DNA of 64,000 nt from Ktedonobacter sp. SOSP1-85 (GCF_016587415.1 NZ_BNJI01000001.1:969501-1033500), one strand, 5' to 3'; positions 26,053-35,571 are shown, numbered from the stretch's first letter. Numbers and translations: made by a program. The notes: generated by a model from the letters alone, not told the origin.

Positions 26053-27579
26053 ATGCCTGGATCAAATTACAACAATAGGCAACGTCGCCTCATCTCATTG
26101 CCTCTACGTATCTCGCTAGGATTGGTGCTCGCCACGATTCTTCCACTGGTCATCACCTTATTTGTGATCGAATGGCGTACCCAACCGATTCTATCGGATC
26201 AAGCTAATACAACCATGCAGGGCGACGCCCAGACACGTGTCAAACTGATCGATACATATTTCAACGAGCGTGTGCTCGACGCCAAAACCATTACCCAGGT
26301 TCCCACCGTCCAACAATATCTCCTCACACCATCCACCGATCCAACCTATGCGGACCAAACCAAGCACACCATCTTCGCGTTGGCTGCTGGTATGTATCGC
26401 GATCCAAACTACACTACCTGGCAGTTGTATGATCGTCAGGGCAAGCTTCGCCTGGCCTATCCTACGACGCAAAAACCAGCCCTTCACGGAAACATCCTCG
26501 TTCCCCAACGCTACCAGGATAACGTGTTTGCTGGCCAAACCGTTATTTCCACAGTTTACTATAATCCAGATCAACAAAAAGCCACAGTGGATATCTACTC
26601 ACCGGTCGTAGCTCTCACGCCAGAGGGAAAACCAACCAACACCATCATTGGCTTTATTCGCGTCACCCTGGGCCTGGATTATATCTGGAATACTGTGAAG
26701 GATGATAATCAACGGAATGGGAAAAATAGCTACGCCTTTATCCTGAATGAAGATGGCGTGCGCATCGCGGATACCGACCCTAAGCGTATTTTCACAGCAG
26801 TACAGGACTTACCGTCAGACGTAAAACAGCAAGTCGATAATGAGCAGCGCTACGGTCCCAATGGCATTCAAGTAGCAAAAGATGCAACCCTCTACCAACA
26901 CCTGAAGAACGATAAAGCATCCCTAGTCACCTACCAGGCACAACCCAACGAACAAAACGAGAGCTATCAAATCGTACAGAAAAGCGTTGACGTGGTCCCC
27001 TGGAAGTACTATGTGCTCAGCCCACTCAGCACGGTCAATGCAGTCGCACAACAGCAGCTTGAAGTGACGCTACTTGTGGCCCTCATCATGTCCGGTCTTG
27101 TCGCTATTATTGGTCTTGTGGCTGGCCGCAGCCTAACCCGGCCCATCTTGCAAGCGGTCAATGCTCTGCGTGATAGCAGCGATGCCCTGAACAGCCTGGC
27201 ATCGCGCCAGCGTGATGCCTCGACCGAGCAGATGTGGGTGGTTGAGTCTTCACAGATCGGCCTGCAATCCGTTCAGTACTACACCGAGGCCATTAACTCA
27301 GCCGCGGCCCAGCTCGCAACAGTGGGCAAAAACCTTGGACAGAATATAAACCAGCTTGATAGACAGAAGCTCCTGCAAGCTGTCGAGCATGTGCAAAATG
27401 GGGCCAAATATATCGAGAATGCCGCGCAGTATCAGAACGAGAGTAATAAAAAGCTGGCAACCGCGCTCAAAGTTACCAACCAGGTGACTGAGCAGCTTGC
27501 TTCTGGCGCCACCTCGGCAACCGATGCTGCGGCCCAGCTGGAAGAGGTTGTCGATCAGCTTCGCGCAGTAGTGGGGTAA
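26053..27579 (+). CDS. Cache/HAMP membrane sensor protein without output domain
   Basis: 508 residues. A first membrane helix (about 21-42) is followed by a large extracytoplasmic domain of dCache type (MYRDPNYTTWQLYDRQGKLRL, VNFI-like NEDGVRIADTDPKR), a second helix (about 338-358) and a HAMP-like stretch (AGRSLTRPILQAVNALR). The remaining about 130 residues are coiled coil (AINSAAAQLATVG, ATALKVTNQVTEQLAS). It resembles a methyl-accepting chemoreceptor but lacks the conserved signalling hairpin and has no kinase or cyclase domain. It follows the DUF4388 gene and is closed by a 27-bp hairpin. Ligand unknown. Confidence 0.75.
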   Translation: MPGSNYNNRQRRLISLPLRISLGLVLATILPLVITLFVIEWRTQPILSDQANTTMQGDAQTRVKLIDTYFNERVLDAKTITQVPTVQQYLLTPSTDPTYADQTKHTIFALAAGMYRDPNYTTWQLYDRQGKLRLAYPTTQKPALHGNILVPQRYQDNVFAGQTVISTVYYNPDQQKATVDIYSPVVALTPEGKPTNTIIGFIRVTLGLDYIWNTVKDDNQRNGKNSYAFILNEDGVRIADTDPKRIFTAVQDLPSDVKQQVDNEQRYGPNGIQVAKDATLYQHLKNDKASLVTYQAQPNEQNESYQIVQKSVDVVPWKYYVLSPLSTVNAVAQQQLEVTLLVALIMSGLVAIIGLVAGRSLTRPILQAVNALRDSSDALNSLASRQRDASTEQMWVVESSQIGLQSVQYYTEAINSAAAQLATVGKNLGQNINQLDRQKLLQAVEHVQNGAKYIENAAQYQNESNKKLATALKVTNQVTEQLASGATSATDAAAQLEEVVDQLRAVVG

Positions 27580-27580
27580 G

Positions 27581-27635
27581 AGATAATATGGTGCATCATG
27601 GCAACCTCAGGTTGCCATGATGCACCATATTATCT
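27581..27635. terminator. Perfect hairpin, about 27-bp arms, between convergent genes
   Basis: Arms 27581-27607 and 27609-27635 around a single central base (in practice a slightly shorter stem with a small loop). It starts 1 nt after the sensor stop codon and lies 23 nt from the ALDH stop on the other strand. Confidence 0.65.
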
Positions 27636-27657
27636 AAGTGGTATGTATTGAACGGCT

Positions 27658-30072
27658 TTATTCGCCGTAGGGTACCCAGATGTTCTTCACCTGGACTGAG
27701 GCTCGCAAGAACTCTTCGCCCTCGCCCTGGATGGGGTCCAGCCAGTCACGCTGCCGCCCATAGTTGACCCAGGTGCGCTTCATATTGCTCGCGGAACCCT
27801 CCTCTACCATCTTTGCCCCTCTGGCAGAACCAAAGTACCAAAGCGCATCGATATCCTCATGCTCGGCCAGAACTTTGGCTAATCCCTCGCGCTCGCCTGT
27901 CACAATATTGACTACCCCGGCGGGCAGATCCGATGTCTCAAAGATCTGATAGCAGTCCGTAGCGCTAAGAGGCGCCGTTGGCGAGGGAATGGCAATTACT
28001 GTGTTCCCCATGGCAATAGTTGGCGCCACCAGCGAGATGAAGCCCAGTAAAGGGTATTCGTCGGGTGCCACGACGCCCATAACCCCAATAGGTTCGTGCA
28101 TCGCCAACGTCACGCCGCGCATGGGCGGGCGGTGAATCACTCCCTCAAACTTATCCGTCCAGGCCGCGTAGCTAAACAGGCGTGAGAGCGTGGTATGCAC
28201 CTCTTGCAGCGCCTCTTTCCGCCCCCGACCCGTTTGCTGCATAATGCGCCGCGCAAACTCTTCTTCGCGAACGGCCAGGTTCTCGGCGATATAATACAGG
28301 ATCTGCGCCCGGTTGTGAGGAGTAGCGCTCGCCCATTTACTCGCGGCATGCGCCGCCTCTACAGCGTTACGAATATCCTTGCGATTCCCCTCACCGACTT
28401 CCCCAAGCGGCTTGCCATCAGCACCCTTGACGCTCAGGCTATACCCCGAGTCTGGACGCACCTGCTTGCCACCGATAAACAGCTTGGGCGTGCGATCAAT
28501 GGCGGGAAGAGCAAACTCCGCTTCTTCTGACGTATTCGCGACTCCCTCGTTTTCGGCGACACCTTGTGGCCTGGAGCGAGGAGATTTCTCGGGAATCTGG
28601 TTTGCCTCCCAACTTGGACGCACATACTCATACAGACCCTCTTTACCACCCTCACGACCATAGCCACTCTCCCGATAGCCGCCAAAGCCACTGGAGGCAT
28701 CGAAGACGTTGGTGCAGTTGATCCAGACGCTTCCAGCCTGAATTTTTGGCGCGATATCCAGGGCCAGGTTGATATTATCGCTCCAGATGCTTGCCGCCAG
28801 GCCATAGCGTGTGTTATTAGCTAGCTGGACCGCCTCAGCAGGCGTACGGAAGGTCATGGCAACCAGGACCGGGCCGAAGATCTCGACCTGGGCAATGCTG
28901 GAAGCTGGAGAGACATTGGTGAAGAGCGTGGGCGGGAAGAACGAGCCTTCACTTGGGCAGGCCCAGGAGGGCTGCCATTTCTCGGCTCCCTCGGCCTCGC
29001 CCTGCGCGACCAGGCGCTCGATCTCCTGCAATTGCGAAGGCGAGACAATCGCGCCAATATCGATGCCCTTGTCCAGCGGATCACCCACACGCAACTTCTC
29101 CATACGTGCGCGTAGCTTATTAAGCAGGCGCTCCGCGACGTTCTCCTGCACCAGCAGGCGCGATCCCGCGCAACAGACCTGGCCCTGGTTAAACCAGATG
29201 GCGTCTACTACGCCCTCGACGACGCTATCCAGGTCAGCATCATCAAAGACGATAAAGGGGGATTTCCCACCCAGTTCAAGCGATAGCTTCTTCCCCGAGC
29301 CAGCAGTCGAGCGGCGGATGCTGCGTCCCACCTCGGTTGAACCCGTAAAAGCAATTTTGTTGACGTCAGGATGCTTCACCAGTGCATCGCCTACCTGCGA
29401 CGCCTCGCCAGCGACAATATTAATCACGCCCGCCGGCAGACCAGCCTCCTGCACGATCTCAGCGAACTTGAGGGCCGTCAGGGGAGTATAGCGCGCTGGC
29501 TTTAAGACCACCGTATTGCCCATAGCAATGGCTGGAGCAATCTTCCAGGCCAGCATTAAGAGAGGAAAGTTCCAGGGAATGATCTGTCCCACAACTCCTA
29601 CAGGCTCATAACCCGGCAGCTCTCGCTTCATCAACTGCGCCCAGCCAGCGTGATAGTAGAAGTGGCGTGCCACCAGGGGGATGTCAATATCGCGCGTCTC
29701 GCGAATAGATTTCCCGTTGTCCAGCGACTCCAGGACCGATAGGAAGCGCGCATGCTTCTGAATCTGGCGCGCCAGGGCATACATATAGCGTGCACGCACA
29801 TGATCTGGGGTCTTGCTCCATGTTTTGAACGCTTTACGCGCCGCGGCTACTGCGGCATCCACGTCGGCACTACTGGCGGAGGCAACCTGCACCAGGGCCT
29901 TGCCGTTGGCAGGGTTCGTGCTCTCCATGTATTGCCCACTGGCTGGCTCAACCCACTGGTTCTCAATAAACAGCCCGAAGCGCTCATGCTCCTTGAGCCA
30001 GGTCTGGACAGTGTTGGCAGCCTCTGGCGCGGGACCGTACTCCATTGTCTCAAATAATTCCATTACATTCAT
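27658..30072 (-). CDS. Two-domain aldehyde dehydrogenase (ALDH16-like)
   Basis: 804 residues, about 1.6 times a normal ALDH. The first domain (1-500) has all key parts: VGVVGQIIPWNFPLLM, FTGSTEVGR, ELGGKSPFIVFDDADL and the catalytic Cys in NQGQVCCAGSR, plus EIFGPVL. The second, shorter domain (540-804) keeps an ALDH-like cofactor fold (GVMGVVAPDEYPLLGFI, SATDCYQIFETSDLPAGVVN) but has no catalytic Cys region. This matches bacterial ALDH16, in which only the first domain is catalytic. The start at 30072 has GGGGGAG upstream. It lies 19 nt downstream of deoC, so it probably oxidises acetaldehyde made there; that is inference. Confidence 0.9.
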   Translation of the reverse strand: MNVMELFETMEYGPAPEAANTVQTWLKEHERFGLFIENQWVEPASGQYMESTNPANGKALVQVASASSADVDAAVAAARKAFKTWSKTPDHVRARYMYALARQIQKHARFLSVLESLDNGKSIRETRDIDIPLVARHFYYHAGWAQLMKRELPGYEPVGVVGQIIPWNFPLLMLAWKIAPAIAMGNTVVLKPARYTPLTALKFAEIVQEAGLPAGVINIVAGEASQVGDALVKHPDVNKIAFTGSTEVGRSIRRSTAGSGKKLSLELGGKSPFIVFDDADLDSVVEGVVDAIWFNQGQVCCAGSRLLVQENVAERLLNKLRARMEKLRVGDPLDKGIDIGAIVSPSQLQEIERLVAQGEAEGAEKWQPSWACPSEGSFFPPTLFTNVSPASSIAQVEIFGPVLVAMTFRTPAEAVQLANNTRYGLAASIWSDNINLALDIAPKIQAGSVWINCTNVFDASSGFGGYRESGYGREGGKEGLYEYVRPSWEANQIPEKSPRSRPQGVAENEGVANTSEEAEFALPAIDRTPKLFIGGKQVRPDSGYSLSVKGADGKPLGEVGEGNRKDIRNAVEAAHAASKWASATPHNRAQILYYIAENLAVREEEFARRIMQQTGRGRKEALQEVHTTLSRLFSYAAWTDKFEGVIHRPPMRGVTLAMHEPIGVMGVVAPDEYPLLGFISLVAPTIAMGNTVIAIPSPTAPLSATDCYQIFETSDLPAGVVNIVTGEREGLAKVLAEHEDIDALWYFGSARGAKMVEEGSASNMKRTWVNYGRQRDWLDPIQGEGEEFLRASVQVKNIWVPYGE

Positions 30073-30091
30073 GCCTACAACTCCCCCGGAT

Positions 30092-31096
30092 CTAAACCAT
30101 TGGATTATGGTGCGCCGCCGCGTAGCGTCCGCTCACAAAATGTTCAATCTGTCTCTCGATATCCGAAAGCAGGCCACTGGCTCCAATACGGAAGAGTGAA
30201 TTGTTTAACCACTCATTGCCCAGCTCCTCTTTCATCAAGATCAGCCAATCCAGCGAGGATTTCGCACTGCGAATACCGCCCGCCGGCTTAAAGCCAACCT
30301 TGTAGCCTGTCTCTTCATGGTAGTCGCGAATGGCGCGTGTCATGACCAGGCCTACGGGTAGGATAGCATTCACCGGCTCTTTCCCGGTCGAGGTTTTGAT
30401 AAAATCAGCCCCTGCCATCATACAGACCAGGCTTGCCATCGCGACGTTACGCAGCGTCGCTAGCTCATGGGTTGCCAGGATGGTCTTCATATGCGCCTCT
30501 CCACACGCCTCGCGGAAGGCCTTGACCTCGTCATAAAGGGCCTGCCAGTTGCCCGTGAGTACGTGGGCGCGCGAAATGACAATATCGATCTCTTTTGCTC
30601 CAGCCTGTACAGAAGCCTGGATCTCGCGCAGCTTCAAGTCAAAGGGATTCTGGCCTGCGGGAAAGCCCGTTGATACGGCAGCGACGGGAATATTTGTCCC
30701 GGCAAGCGCCTCGACCGCCACGGGTACCAGGTTATGATAGACACATACCGCCCCCGTTTGCAGGTGTGGCACCCCCAACGCGTCAAGCAGTTCCTGGCGT
30801 ACAGGTTGCCTGGCCTTGGCGCAGAGCCGCTTGACATTGCCCGGCGTATCATCACCCGCTAATGTGGTTAGATCAATACAAGTAATCGCCCGCAGAAGCC
30901 AGGCTGCCTGCCACTCTTTCTTGACTGAACGCCGGGTTGGAATGGTGGCGGCGCGGCGCTCAACGGCGCTACGGTTCACGTGTACGCGATGTATCCAATC
31001 CAGGTCCAGGGGCATGCCTGGATTACGCTCCAGGGCCTCATGCGGCGCCGGTGCACTAGTCTTCTCTGATTGTATTTTTGACTTTGTCGTAGTCAT
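30092..31096 (-). CDS. deoC: Deoxyribose-phosphate aldolase
   Basis: Cleaves 2-deoxyribose 5-phosphate to glyceraldehyde 3-phosphate and acetaldehyde. The Schiff-base Lys is in GADFIKTSTGK, and the proton-relay Lys in YKVGFKPAGGIRS; ITCIDLTTLAGDDT and AAVSTGFPAG are also typical. I set the start at 31096 (MTTTKSK), with AAGGA 8 nt upstream, giving 334 residues. The N-terminal about 75 residues extend beyond the usual bacterial enzyme, as in the longer, eukaryote-like class. First gene of a deoC-ALDH operon. Confidence 0.93.
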   Translation of the reverse strand: MTTTKSKIQSEKTSAPAPHEALERNPGMPLDLDWIHRVHVNRSAVERRAATIPTRRSVKKEWQAAWLLRAITCIDLTTLAGDDTPGNVKRLCAKARQPVRQELLDALGVPHLQTGAVCVYHNLVPVAVEALAGTNIPVAAVSTGFPAGQNPFDLKLREIQASVQAGAKEIDIVISRAHVLTGNWQALYDEVKAFREACGEAHMKTILATHELATLRNVAMASLVCMMAGADFIKTSTGKEPVNAILPVGLVMTRAIRDYHEETGYKVGFKPAGGIRSAKSSLDWLILMKEELGNEWLNNSLFRIGASGLLSDIERQIEHFVSGRYAAAHHNPMV

Positions 31097-31190
31097 GCAG
31101 AATGTCCTTGCACTAATATCAGCAATTTTAGGCACACCAGGAGGAAGTATTTCTTCGAACCTCTCGTTATGTCTACCTAATACAAAATAC

Positions 31191-31220
31191 TTGACATATT
31201 CGGCTTTTCCTTGTTATACT
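31191..31220 (+). promoter_or_regulatory. Sigma70-type promoter
   Basis: TTGACA at 31191-31196 and TATACT at 31215-31220 with an 18-nt spacer. Points rightward to the small ORF at 31242 and the hydrolase gene at 31519. Confidence 0.6.
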
Positions 31221-31241
31221 CTTCCCGCCAATAGAGGCTGG

Positions 31242-31409
31242 ATGTGGGAAGCGATTGTTGTGCTACCAGACTATTCCTTCGATCCGTCTGAGGATCCTGC
31301 AATAATTATAACGCCAACAGTATCGGACACAACAGTCCACTATTCTACTCTATTTGGCAACATTCGTACACTCGATGGTGGTAAAGTAGGCCTTTTCGCG
31401 GTACAATAG
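31242..31409 (+). CDS. Possible small protein of 55 residues
   Basis: Starts MWEAIVVLPDYSFDPSED just after a good promoter, with AGAGG 5 nt upstream of the ATG. No family recognised, no membrane segment. It could be a real small protein or a leader ORF upstream of the hydrolase gene. About 110 nt of non-coding DNA follows. Confidence 0.35.
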   Translation: MWEAIVVLPDYSFDPSEDPAIIITPTVSDTTVHYSTLFGNIRTLDGGKVGLFAVQ

Positions 31410-31518
31410 ACAGTAAGGCACACATAACGGCTGTCATACGGCTTTCCTGTGCCAGGCGATCAGATATCACACACATAACATTGGTGGATGGTTAGTTGCA
31501 TCTGGTGGAGGATATGTT

Positions 31519-32661
31519 ATGGTGAATCAAACACTTACCTGCCTGGTCACATTGCATGGTATTGGCTTTCAACACCCCCCGCAAGGCCAAACACCGGGCT
31601 ATGCAGACATACTACATGCCAACTTACGTAGATACCTTGACGCAACCCAGCTCAGCGCAGACCCCCTTTATCGTCCAGACACGCCCTCCAGTTCTCATGG
31701 TCCCATCTATGTCCAGAGTTGCTGGCCGGCTGGCAGCCATCGCCGGGAGGCTGGATTAGCACGTTTAGGTGTCTGGGTACGCGATAGCCCGCACCAGATT
31801 GATACCTCCCAGGCCCCTTTGAGCAATGGCAAAGGTTCTATTGTACACATCGCGCTTGTCTACTCAGACATCGAAGAGAATAGAGGACACCTGATTCCCA
31901 CGCTCAATGCCAGCACGATGCTGCTCTCCTCGCTCTTTAACTACATCTCCCCCCTGGGAGTCACACGCTTTCTCAAAAGAGTTGTTCCTCCCCTCATCTC
32001 CACACCCAAGGCACCTCCTCACGCCTCGTTACTCGGGACCTATCCTTCACTCAGAACCAATAAGGAGCAAACAGGCCGATTCGCAATTCTGCAACAATTG
32101 CAAACCGATGTGGCAGCTTATGTCAGTACGAACGAGCAGCGCGAACGCATTCGCAGCTTCGTTCTTGACGCCATCTTACGCCTGGCCAGTCGCGACGATG
32201 TTGGGCGCATCATTCTCAACGCTCATAGCAATGGCACAGTAATTGCCTTCGATGTGCTTCGCCTCCTGCCGCAGTACGCAAGGGAAAAGATTGCTGGCTT
32301 GATCACAGCGGGTAGTCCCCTCCGCAAATATGTCACTTTTTTCCGCTGGGGCCGTGACATCGAGTGCGATTTCCCCATAGCGCACTGGCTCAACTTCTGG
32401 GATGATCATGATCCTGTCGCCGATCCCCTGGCACCCCCTCTTTCCTGGCGGAGAGAGACGCCTATTCCTAAGCATGGGGATCACCTCTTTGTCCATATCG
32501 ACCCCTACACTGGTCATGACCGTGCTATGGATATTTATGATATCCAGGTCGATAATCTGCGCTTTAGCTCACCGGGCGGCCTACAAGCCCATAACTATTG
32601 GGACAATGAACGCCAGTTTATTCTCCCATTAACCAAACTGCTCCTCACTCCGCTTCCATAG
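31519..32661 (+). CDS. Alpha/beta-hydrolase-like protein of unknown function
   Basis: 380 residues, no signal peptide. The N-terminal VTLHGIGFQHP strand-loop resembles an oxyanion loop. IILNAHSNGTVIAFDVLRLL resembles a nucleophile elbow, with Ser in HSNGT. NFWDDHDPVADPL holds a candidate catalytic Asp and LQAHNYW a candidate His. The pattern is like lipase or esterase-like proteins with long loops. GGAGGA lies 6 nt upstream of the ATG. The substrate cannot be guessed. Convergent with the APH-like gene. Confidence 0.65.
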   Translation: MVNQTLTCLVTLHGIGFQHPPQGQTPGYADILHANLRRYLDATQLSADPLYRPDTPSSSHGPIYVQSCWPAGSHRREAGLARLGVWVRDSPHQIDTSQAPLSNGKGSIVHIALVYSDIEENRGHLIPTLNASTMLLSSLFNYISPLGVTRFLKRVVPPLISTPKAPPHASLLGTYPSLRTNKEQTGRFAILQQLQTDVAAYVSTNEQRERIRSFVLDAILRLASRDDVGRIILNAHSNGTVIAFDVLRLLPQYAREKIAGLITAGSPLRKYVTFFRWGRDIECDFPIAHWLNFWDDHDPVADPLAPPLSWRRETPIPKHGDHLFVHIDPYTGHDRAMDIYDIQVDNLRFSSPGGLQAHNYWDNERQFILPLTKLLLTPLP

Positions 32662-32662
32662 A

Positions 32663-32733
32663 ATTAACAGGGTGTGTGGAATGCGCCGTGACAGCCTGTG
32701 GCTGTCACGGCGCATTCCACACACCCTGTTAAT
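32663..32733. terminator. Perfect hairpin, 34-bp stem, 3-nt loop
   Basis: Arms 32663-32696 and 32700-32733, the longest in the window. It starts 1 nt after the hydrolase stop and ends 1 nt before the APH-like stop, filling the gap between convergent genes. Confidence 0.7.
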
Positions 32734-32734
32734 G

Positions 32735-33742
32735 TTATCGCCACGCATCGAGCCAGCCTGCCCAGATGGGGAGATGGTCATCAAATGTGCGTAGGAGCTT
32801 TAGCGTCATGCTCGTCTCGCGCATACCCAGGTCCCGCTCCTCTTCGCGCTCAACAGATTCTCCCAGTGAGCGCCGCATATTGAAAAGCAACCAGCCCAGC
32901 CAGGTTCCCATCAAGCCATGCAACGCGACCTCGCTTTTATCACGAATTTCACCACCCACCTGACGGTAAGCTTCTATAACCGCGTCAAAGCTCTCTTTAC
33001 GCACATCACCAACAACAAGCCCACTCCAGGAGAGAGCCGCTCCAACCAGTTCAAGCGTCGGATTTATCAGGCCAGCCGCCTCCCAGTCAATGACATAAGG
33101 CGTCTGGTCATCCCGCCACAACACGTTTTTCTGGTCCAGGTCGCGATGACTCACGACCTGGTGCCGCCCCAATTGCTGGCCCGCCACCTCATACAAACGA
33201 CTCCAGGTCAGCAAACGAGGTAGCATTGAGCGCGCGATGTAGGCCCACTCCAGATTCTGCGAGGCCGCGTGGAAGGTTAGCATATCCCACACCTCCTCGT
33301 CAAAGCTCCGCCACTCCTCATCCTCCACGCCCAGCATGCTCATCTTCACGCTATGCATCTGCCCAAGCAGGTGCCCCATCTGGCACGCCTGCCCCGGCTC
33401 GCTTGCTTCTGAAGCAAGTGCCTTGCCCTCACACCAGTCATAGACGAGATACGAGGACCCCTCTACCTCATAGAGGGGATCGTCCTCCCGTTGGAGTGCA
33501 ACGATGGCAGGCACCCCATGCCCATACATCTCCAGAGCAATACGTTCTGAGGCGCGATAAGCCTCCCCAATCCCTGGCTTGCGCATAATGGCAGGATTGA
33601 GCTGCTTTACCGCATATCTCCCATGCGTTGTATCCAGGCGCCACATCTGGTGCAATAGTCCACCCTGCACCGCTTGTGGCCGGGTGGACAACTCGCCTAG
33701 CTTATAAGCTACACAGAGCATTTGAGCATGATTTCTCTTCAT
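32735..33742 (-). CDS. Aminoglycoside phosphotransferase (APH)-family kinase
   Basis: About 335 residues with the kinase-like APH fold. The catalytic loop is VSHRDLDQKNVLW and the metal-binding Asp is in VIDWEAAGL. A Lys in RYAVKQLN is the likely ATP contact. The start at 33742 (MKRNHAQM) has GAAGGA close upstream. The family covers antibiotic, choline, homoserine and sugar kinases, and substrate is not predictable here; resistance should not be assumed. A TTGTAGGG repeat lies directly upstream of the ribosome-binding site. Confidence 0.8.
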   Translation of the reverse strand: MKRNHAQMLCVAYKLGELSTRPQAVQGGLLHQMWRLDTTHGRYAVKQLNPAIMRKPGIGEAYRASERIALEMYGHGVPAIVALQREDDPLYEVEGSSYLVYDWCEGKALASEASEPGQACQMGHLLGQMHSVKMSMLGVEDEEWRSFDEEVWDMLTFHAASQNLEWAYIARSMLPRLLTWSRLYEVAGQQLGRHQVVSHRDLDQKNVLWRDDQTPYVIDWEAAGLINPTLELVGAALSWSGLVVGDVRKESFDAVIEAYRQVGGEIRDKSEVALHGLMGTWLGWLLFNMRRSLGESVEREEERDLGMRETSMTLKLLRTFDDHLPIWAGWLDAWR

Positions 33743-33753
33743 ACAATCCTTCT

Positions 33754-33855
33754 TTGTAGGGTCCATGCTGGCATGGACTCCGAGGCCCGCACGCCGACAC
33801 CCAGACGCTGGGGAGATCGCTTCGCTCGGAGGCCGAGCAAGCTCTGCCCCTACAA
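33754..33855. repeat. TTGTAGGG palindromic repeat, copy 2
   Basis: A 102-bp element with the same left end as the other copies (TTGTAGGGTCCATGCTGGC) and GCCCCTACAA on the right. It lies between the DUF169 gene and the APH-like gene, ending 8 nt from the DUF169 stop. Confidence 0.7.
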
Positions 33856-33862
33856 GCTCTTT

Positions 33863-34567
33863 TTAAGCGGGGAATAGTGCTTTCTGCTGCTGGTGATAGG
33901 GCGCGAGCGCAGCATTGGCCTCCACAATGGTCTGCAAGCGCTCAGCCAGTTCAGCTAACTGTTCGCCAGGGATCGTCAGGATAACTTCCTTTGGCGTCAG
34001 TTCGATATATGTACGCGCCCCCACACATCCAAAGCTCAATGAGACCTCCCCGGTCTGCAAGGTACGCGGAATAACTCCACAGGTTGGGCGACCAAAGGCA
34101 CGCTGTCCCCCTTGGAGCCAGTTGACCTGTCCCATGGCCTCAGCCACCAGCATAGCCTGTTGTGTATTCATGCGACAAAGGACGACATCCGGGTCCAGAG
34201 GCAACTGGTCCAGGCGACCATACACAATATACTGGTGCGGCTTCTGCACTGTGGGCAGCGCACTTACTTCGGCAGGCGAGAAATACTTTACGCTGGCCAT
34301 CGTCTCTACAAGCGCCTGCGCCCGTTCCTGGTCAGAGGCTGGCATCTGAAAACCCATGGTCATCATCCCAATGGGGCACTCCTGGTGATCCTCCGCTCCC
34401 GCGTAAAAGACGCCCTGTTCCGCCAGGCGCCAGAAGGTACAGGCAGAGGGGACGCGTTTCGCGACATGGGCGACATCCGTAGGAGTTTGTTCGACAAACG
34501 CTAATCCGATAGGCTCGTGCAGTAAATGCAGATTCTCTTTCAACTGCTGCATCACTTGGTCTTTCAA
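33863..34567 (-). CDS. DUF169 family protein
   Basis: About 234 residues. Recognisable pattern: PIGLAFVEQTP, then CTFWRLAEQGVFYAG, ECPIGMMTMGF, RPTCGVIPRTLQTGE and LSFGCVGARTY, with conserved Cys residues that may bind metal or iron-sulfur. A TTG at 34567 is preferred because AAAGGA lies 7 nt upstream; an ATG at 34552 is an alternative. Function of the family is unknown. Confidence 0.75.
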   Translation of the reverse strand: MKDQVMQQLKENLHLLHEPIGLAFVEQTPTDVAHVAKRVPSACTFWRLAEQGVFYAGAEDHQECPIGMMTMGFQMPASDQERAQALVETMASVKYFSPAEVSALPTVQKPHQYIVYGRLDQLPLDPDVVLCRMNTQQAMLVAEAMGQVNWLQGGQRAFGRPTCGVIPRTLQTGEVSLSFGCVGARTYIELTPKEVILTIPGEQLAELAERLQTIVEANAALAPYHQQQKALFPA

Positions 34568-34767
34568 GATGCAATCCTTTCGCTTCAATCAAGAAACACA
34601 CCATCAAGCATACGCGAGAGCGAATGCAGGGTTCACGTTGCCGGAGAGGTAGAGACATACTCCCCTCAACCCCTGCTTAGTGTATCACATATTCCAGTAA
34701 CGAAAACCTGTATATAATGGCTTAAACGGTGTGACTATTTATCTGCAACGCCTATTTCCACAAAGAA

Positions 34768-35571
34768 CTATTGGACGCGGTATTTTGTTGCTAGCACTTT
34801 GACCCAATTGCGCTGCTTCTCACTTGGCGCGAATGTGTTTTTCTGCATCCGCTTCGCCATATCATCGATAAAGCGACGTTCCTGCTCGCTAATACGCCCA
34901 CCGCCACGCGCCTGCGTCTCAAAAAAAGCCTTCACCGTCTGGACCTGGCGCCGCAACTGTGCCAGTTCGCCTGTAGACATTCCCGATTTGGCCTCGGCAG
35001 TCTGTGTGGCTTCCCAGCGCTTAAAGGCTGTGGTATCGCCATTAAAGACGCCCAATCCTGCCAGTTCATCGGCGCGCTCATTCTGTGCATGCCCGGCATG
35101 CCCACGCACCCATTCAAAGGTAGGTGGCTGCTTGCGATAGCTGAGTAGCTGACGATAGATCTGCCAGAGATCCGGGTTGGCCTTCATCTGAAAAATGCCC
35201 TGCGCAACCTTAATCGTATACTCGCTATCACTGTAGATCTTCAGCGGCAATGTAGGAGGTGCAATGGAGAGCACCGCCAGCACAGCCGAGATCTCGGCAC
35301 GATTATTCGTAGTAGTCGGCGCCTTGGGGATATGCCCATAACACTCCAGACACGCAGCCCCCTGGGCCATAATGCCATTGTTGCTATCAACCGCGGCCCA
35401 CAACAACGCGCTCCAGCCCGCTGGACCGCCCGGATTCTTGATACACGCCCCATCAGTAAAAGCCACGATTCCACGCGCATCTAGCTTCGGCAAGGCCTTA
35501 CGCGCATCCATATCGATGCTGGCCTTGAGAACTGAATCCCATTCGAGTGATTGATTTCCAATATCCATCAT
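34768..35571 (-). CDS. rnhA: Ribonuclease HI with C-terminal extension
   Basis: 267 residues, of which about 20-170 form an RNase HI domain. The acidic residues are visible: Asp in VAFTDGACIKNPGG, Glu in NNRAEISAVL, Asp in KIYSDSEYTI, and His/Asp in GHAGHAQNERADELA. This cleaves the RNA strand of RNA-DNA hybrids. An additional C-terminal part of about 90 residues (MSTGELAQLRRQVQTVKAFF, RFIDDMAKRM) is Lys/Arg-rich and helical; its role is unknown, perhaps nucleic-acid binding. Start at 35571 with GAAAGGGA upstream. Confidence 0.88.
   Translation of the reverse strand: MMDIGNQSLEWDSVLKASIDMDARKALPKLDARGIVAFTDGACIKNPGGPAGWSALLWAAVDSNNGIMAQGAACLECYGHIPKAPTTTNNRAEISAVLAVLSIAPPTLPLKIYSDSEYTIKVAQGIFQMKANPDLWQIYRQLLSYRKQPPTFEWVRGHAGHAQNERADELAGLGVFNGDTTAFKRWEATQTAEAKSGMSTGELAQLRRQVQTVKAFFETQARGGGRISEQERRFIDDMAKRMQKNTFAPSEKQRNWVKVLATKYRVQ

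Noticed and set aside
30816..31409. 197-codon plus-strand frame over the deoC start
   Set aside because: Most of it is antisense to deoC; only the last 55 codons after the promoter were kept as a weak candidate.
32735..33742. Aminoglycoside resistance gene
   Set aside because: Only the general APH kinase fold is seen; nothing indicates an antibiotic substrate.
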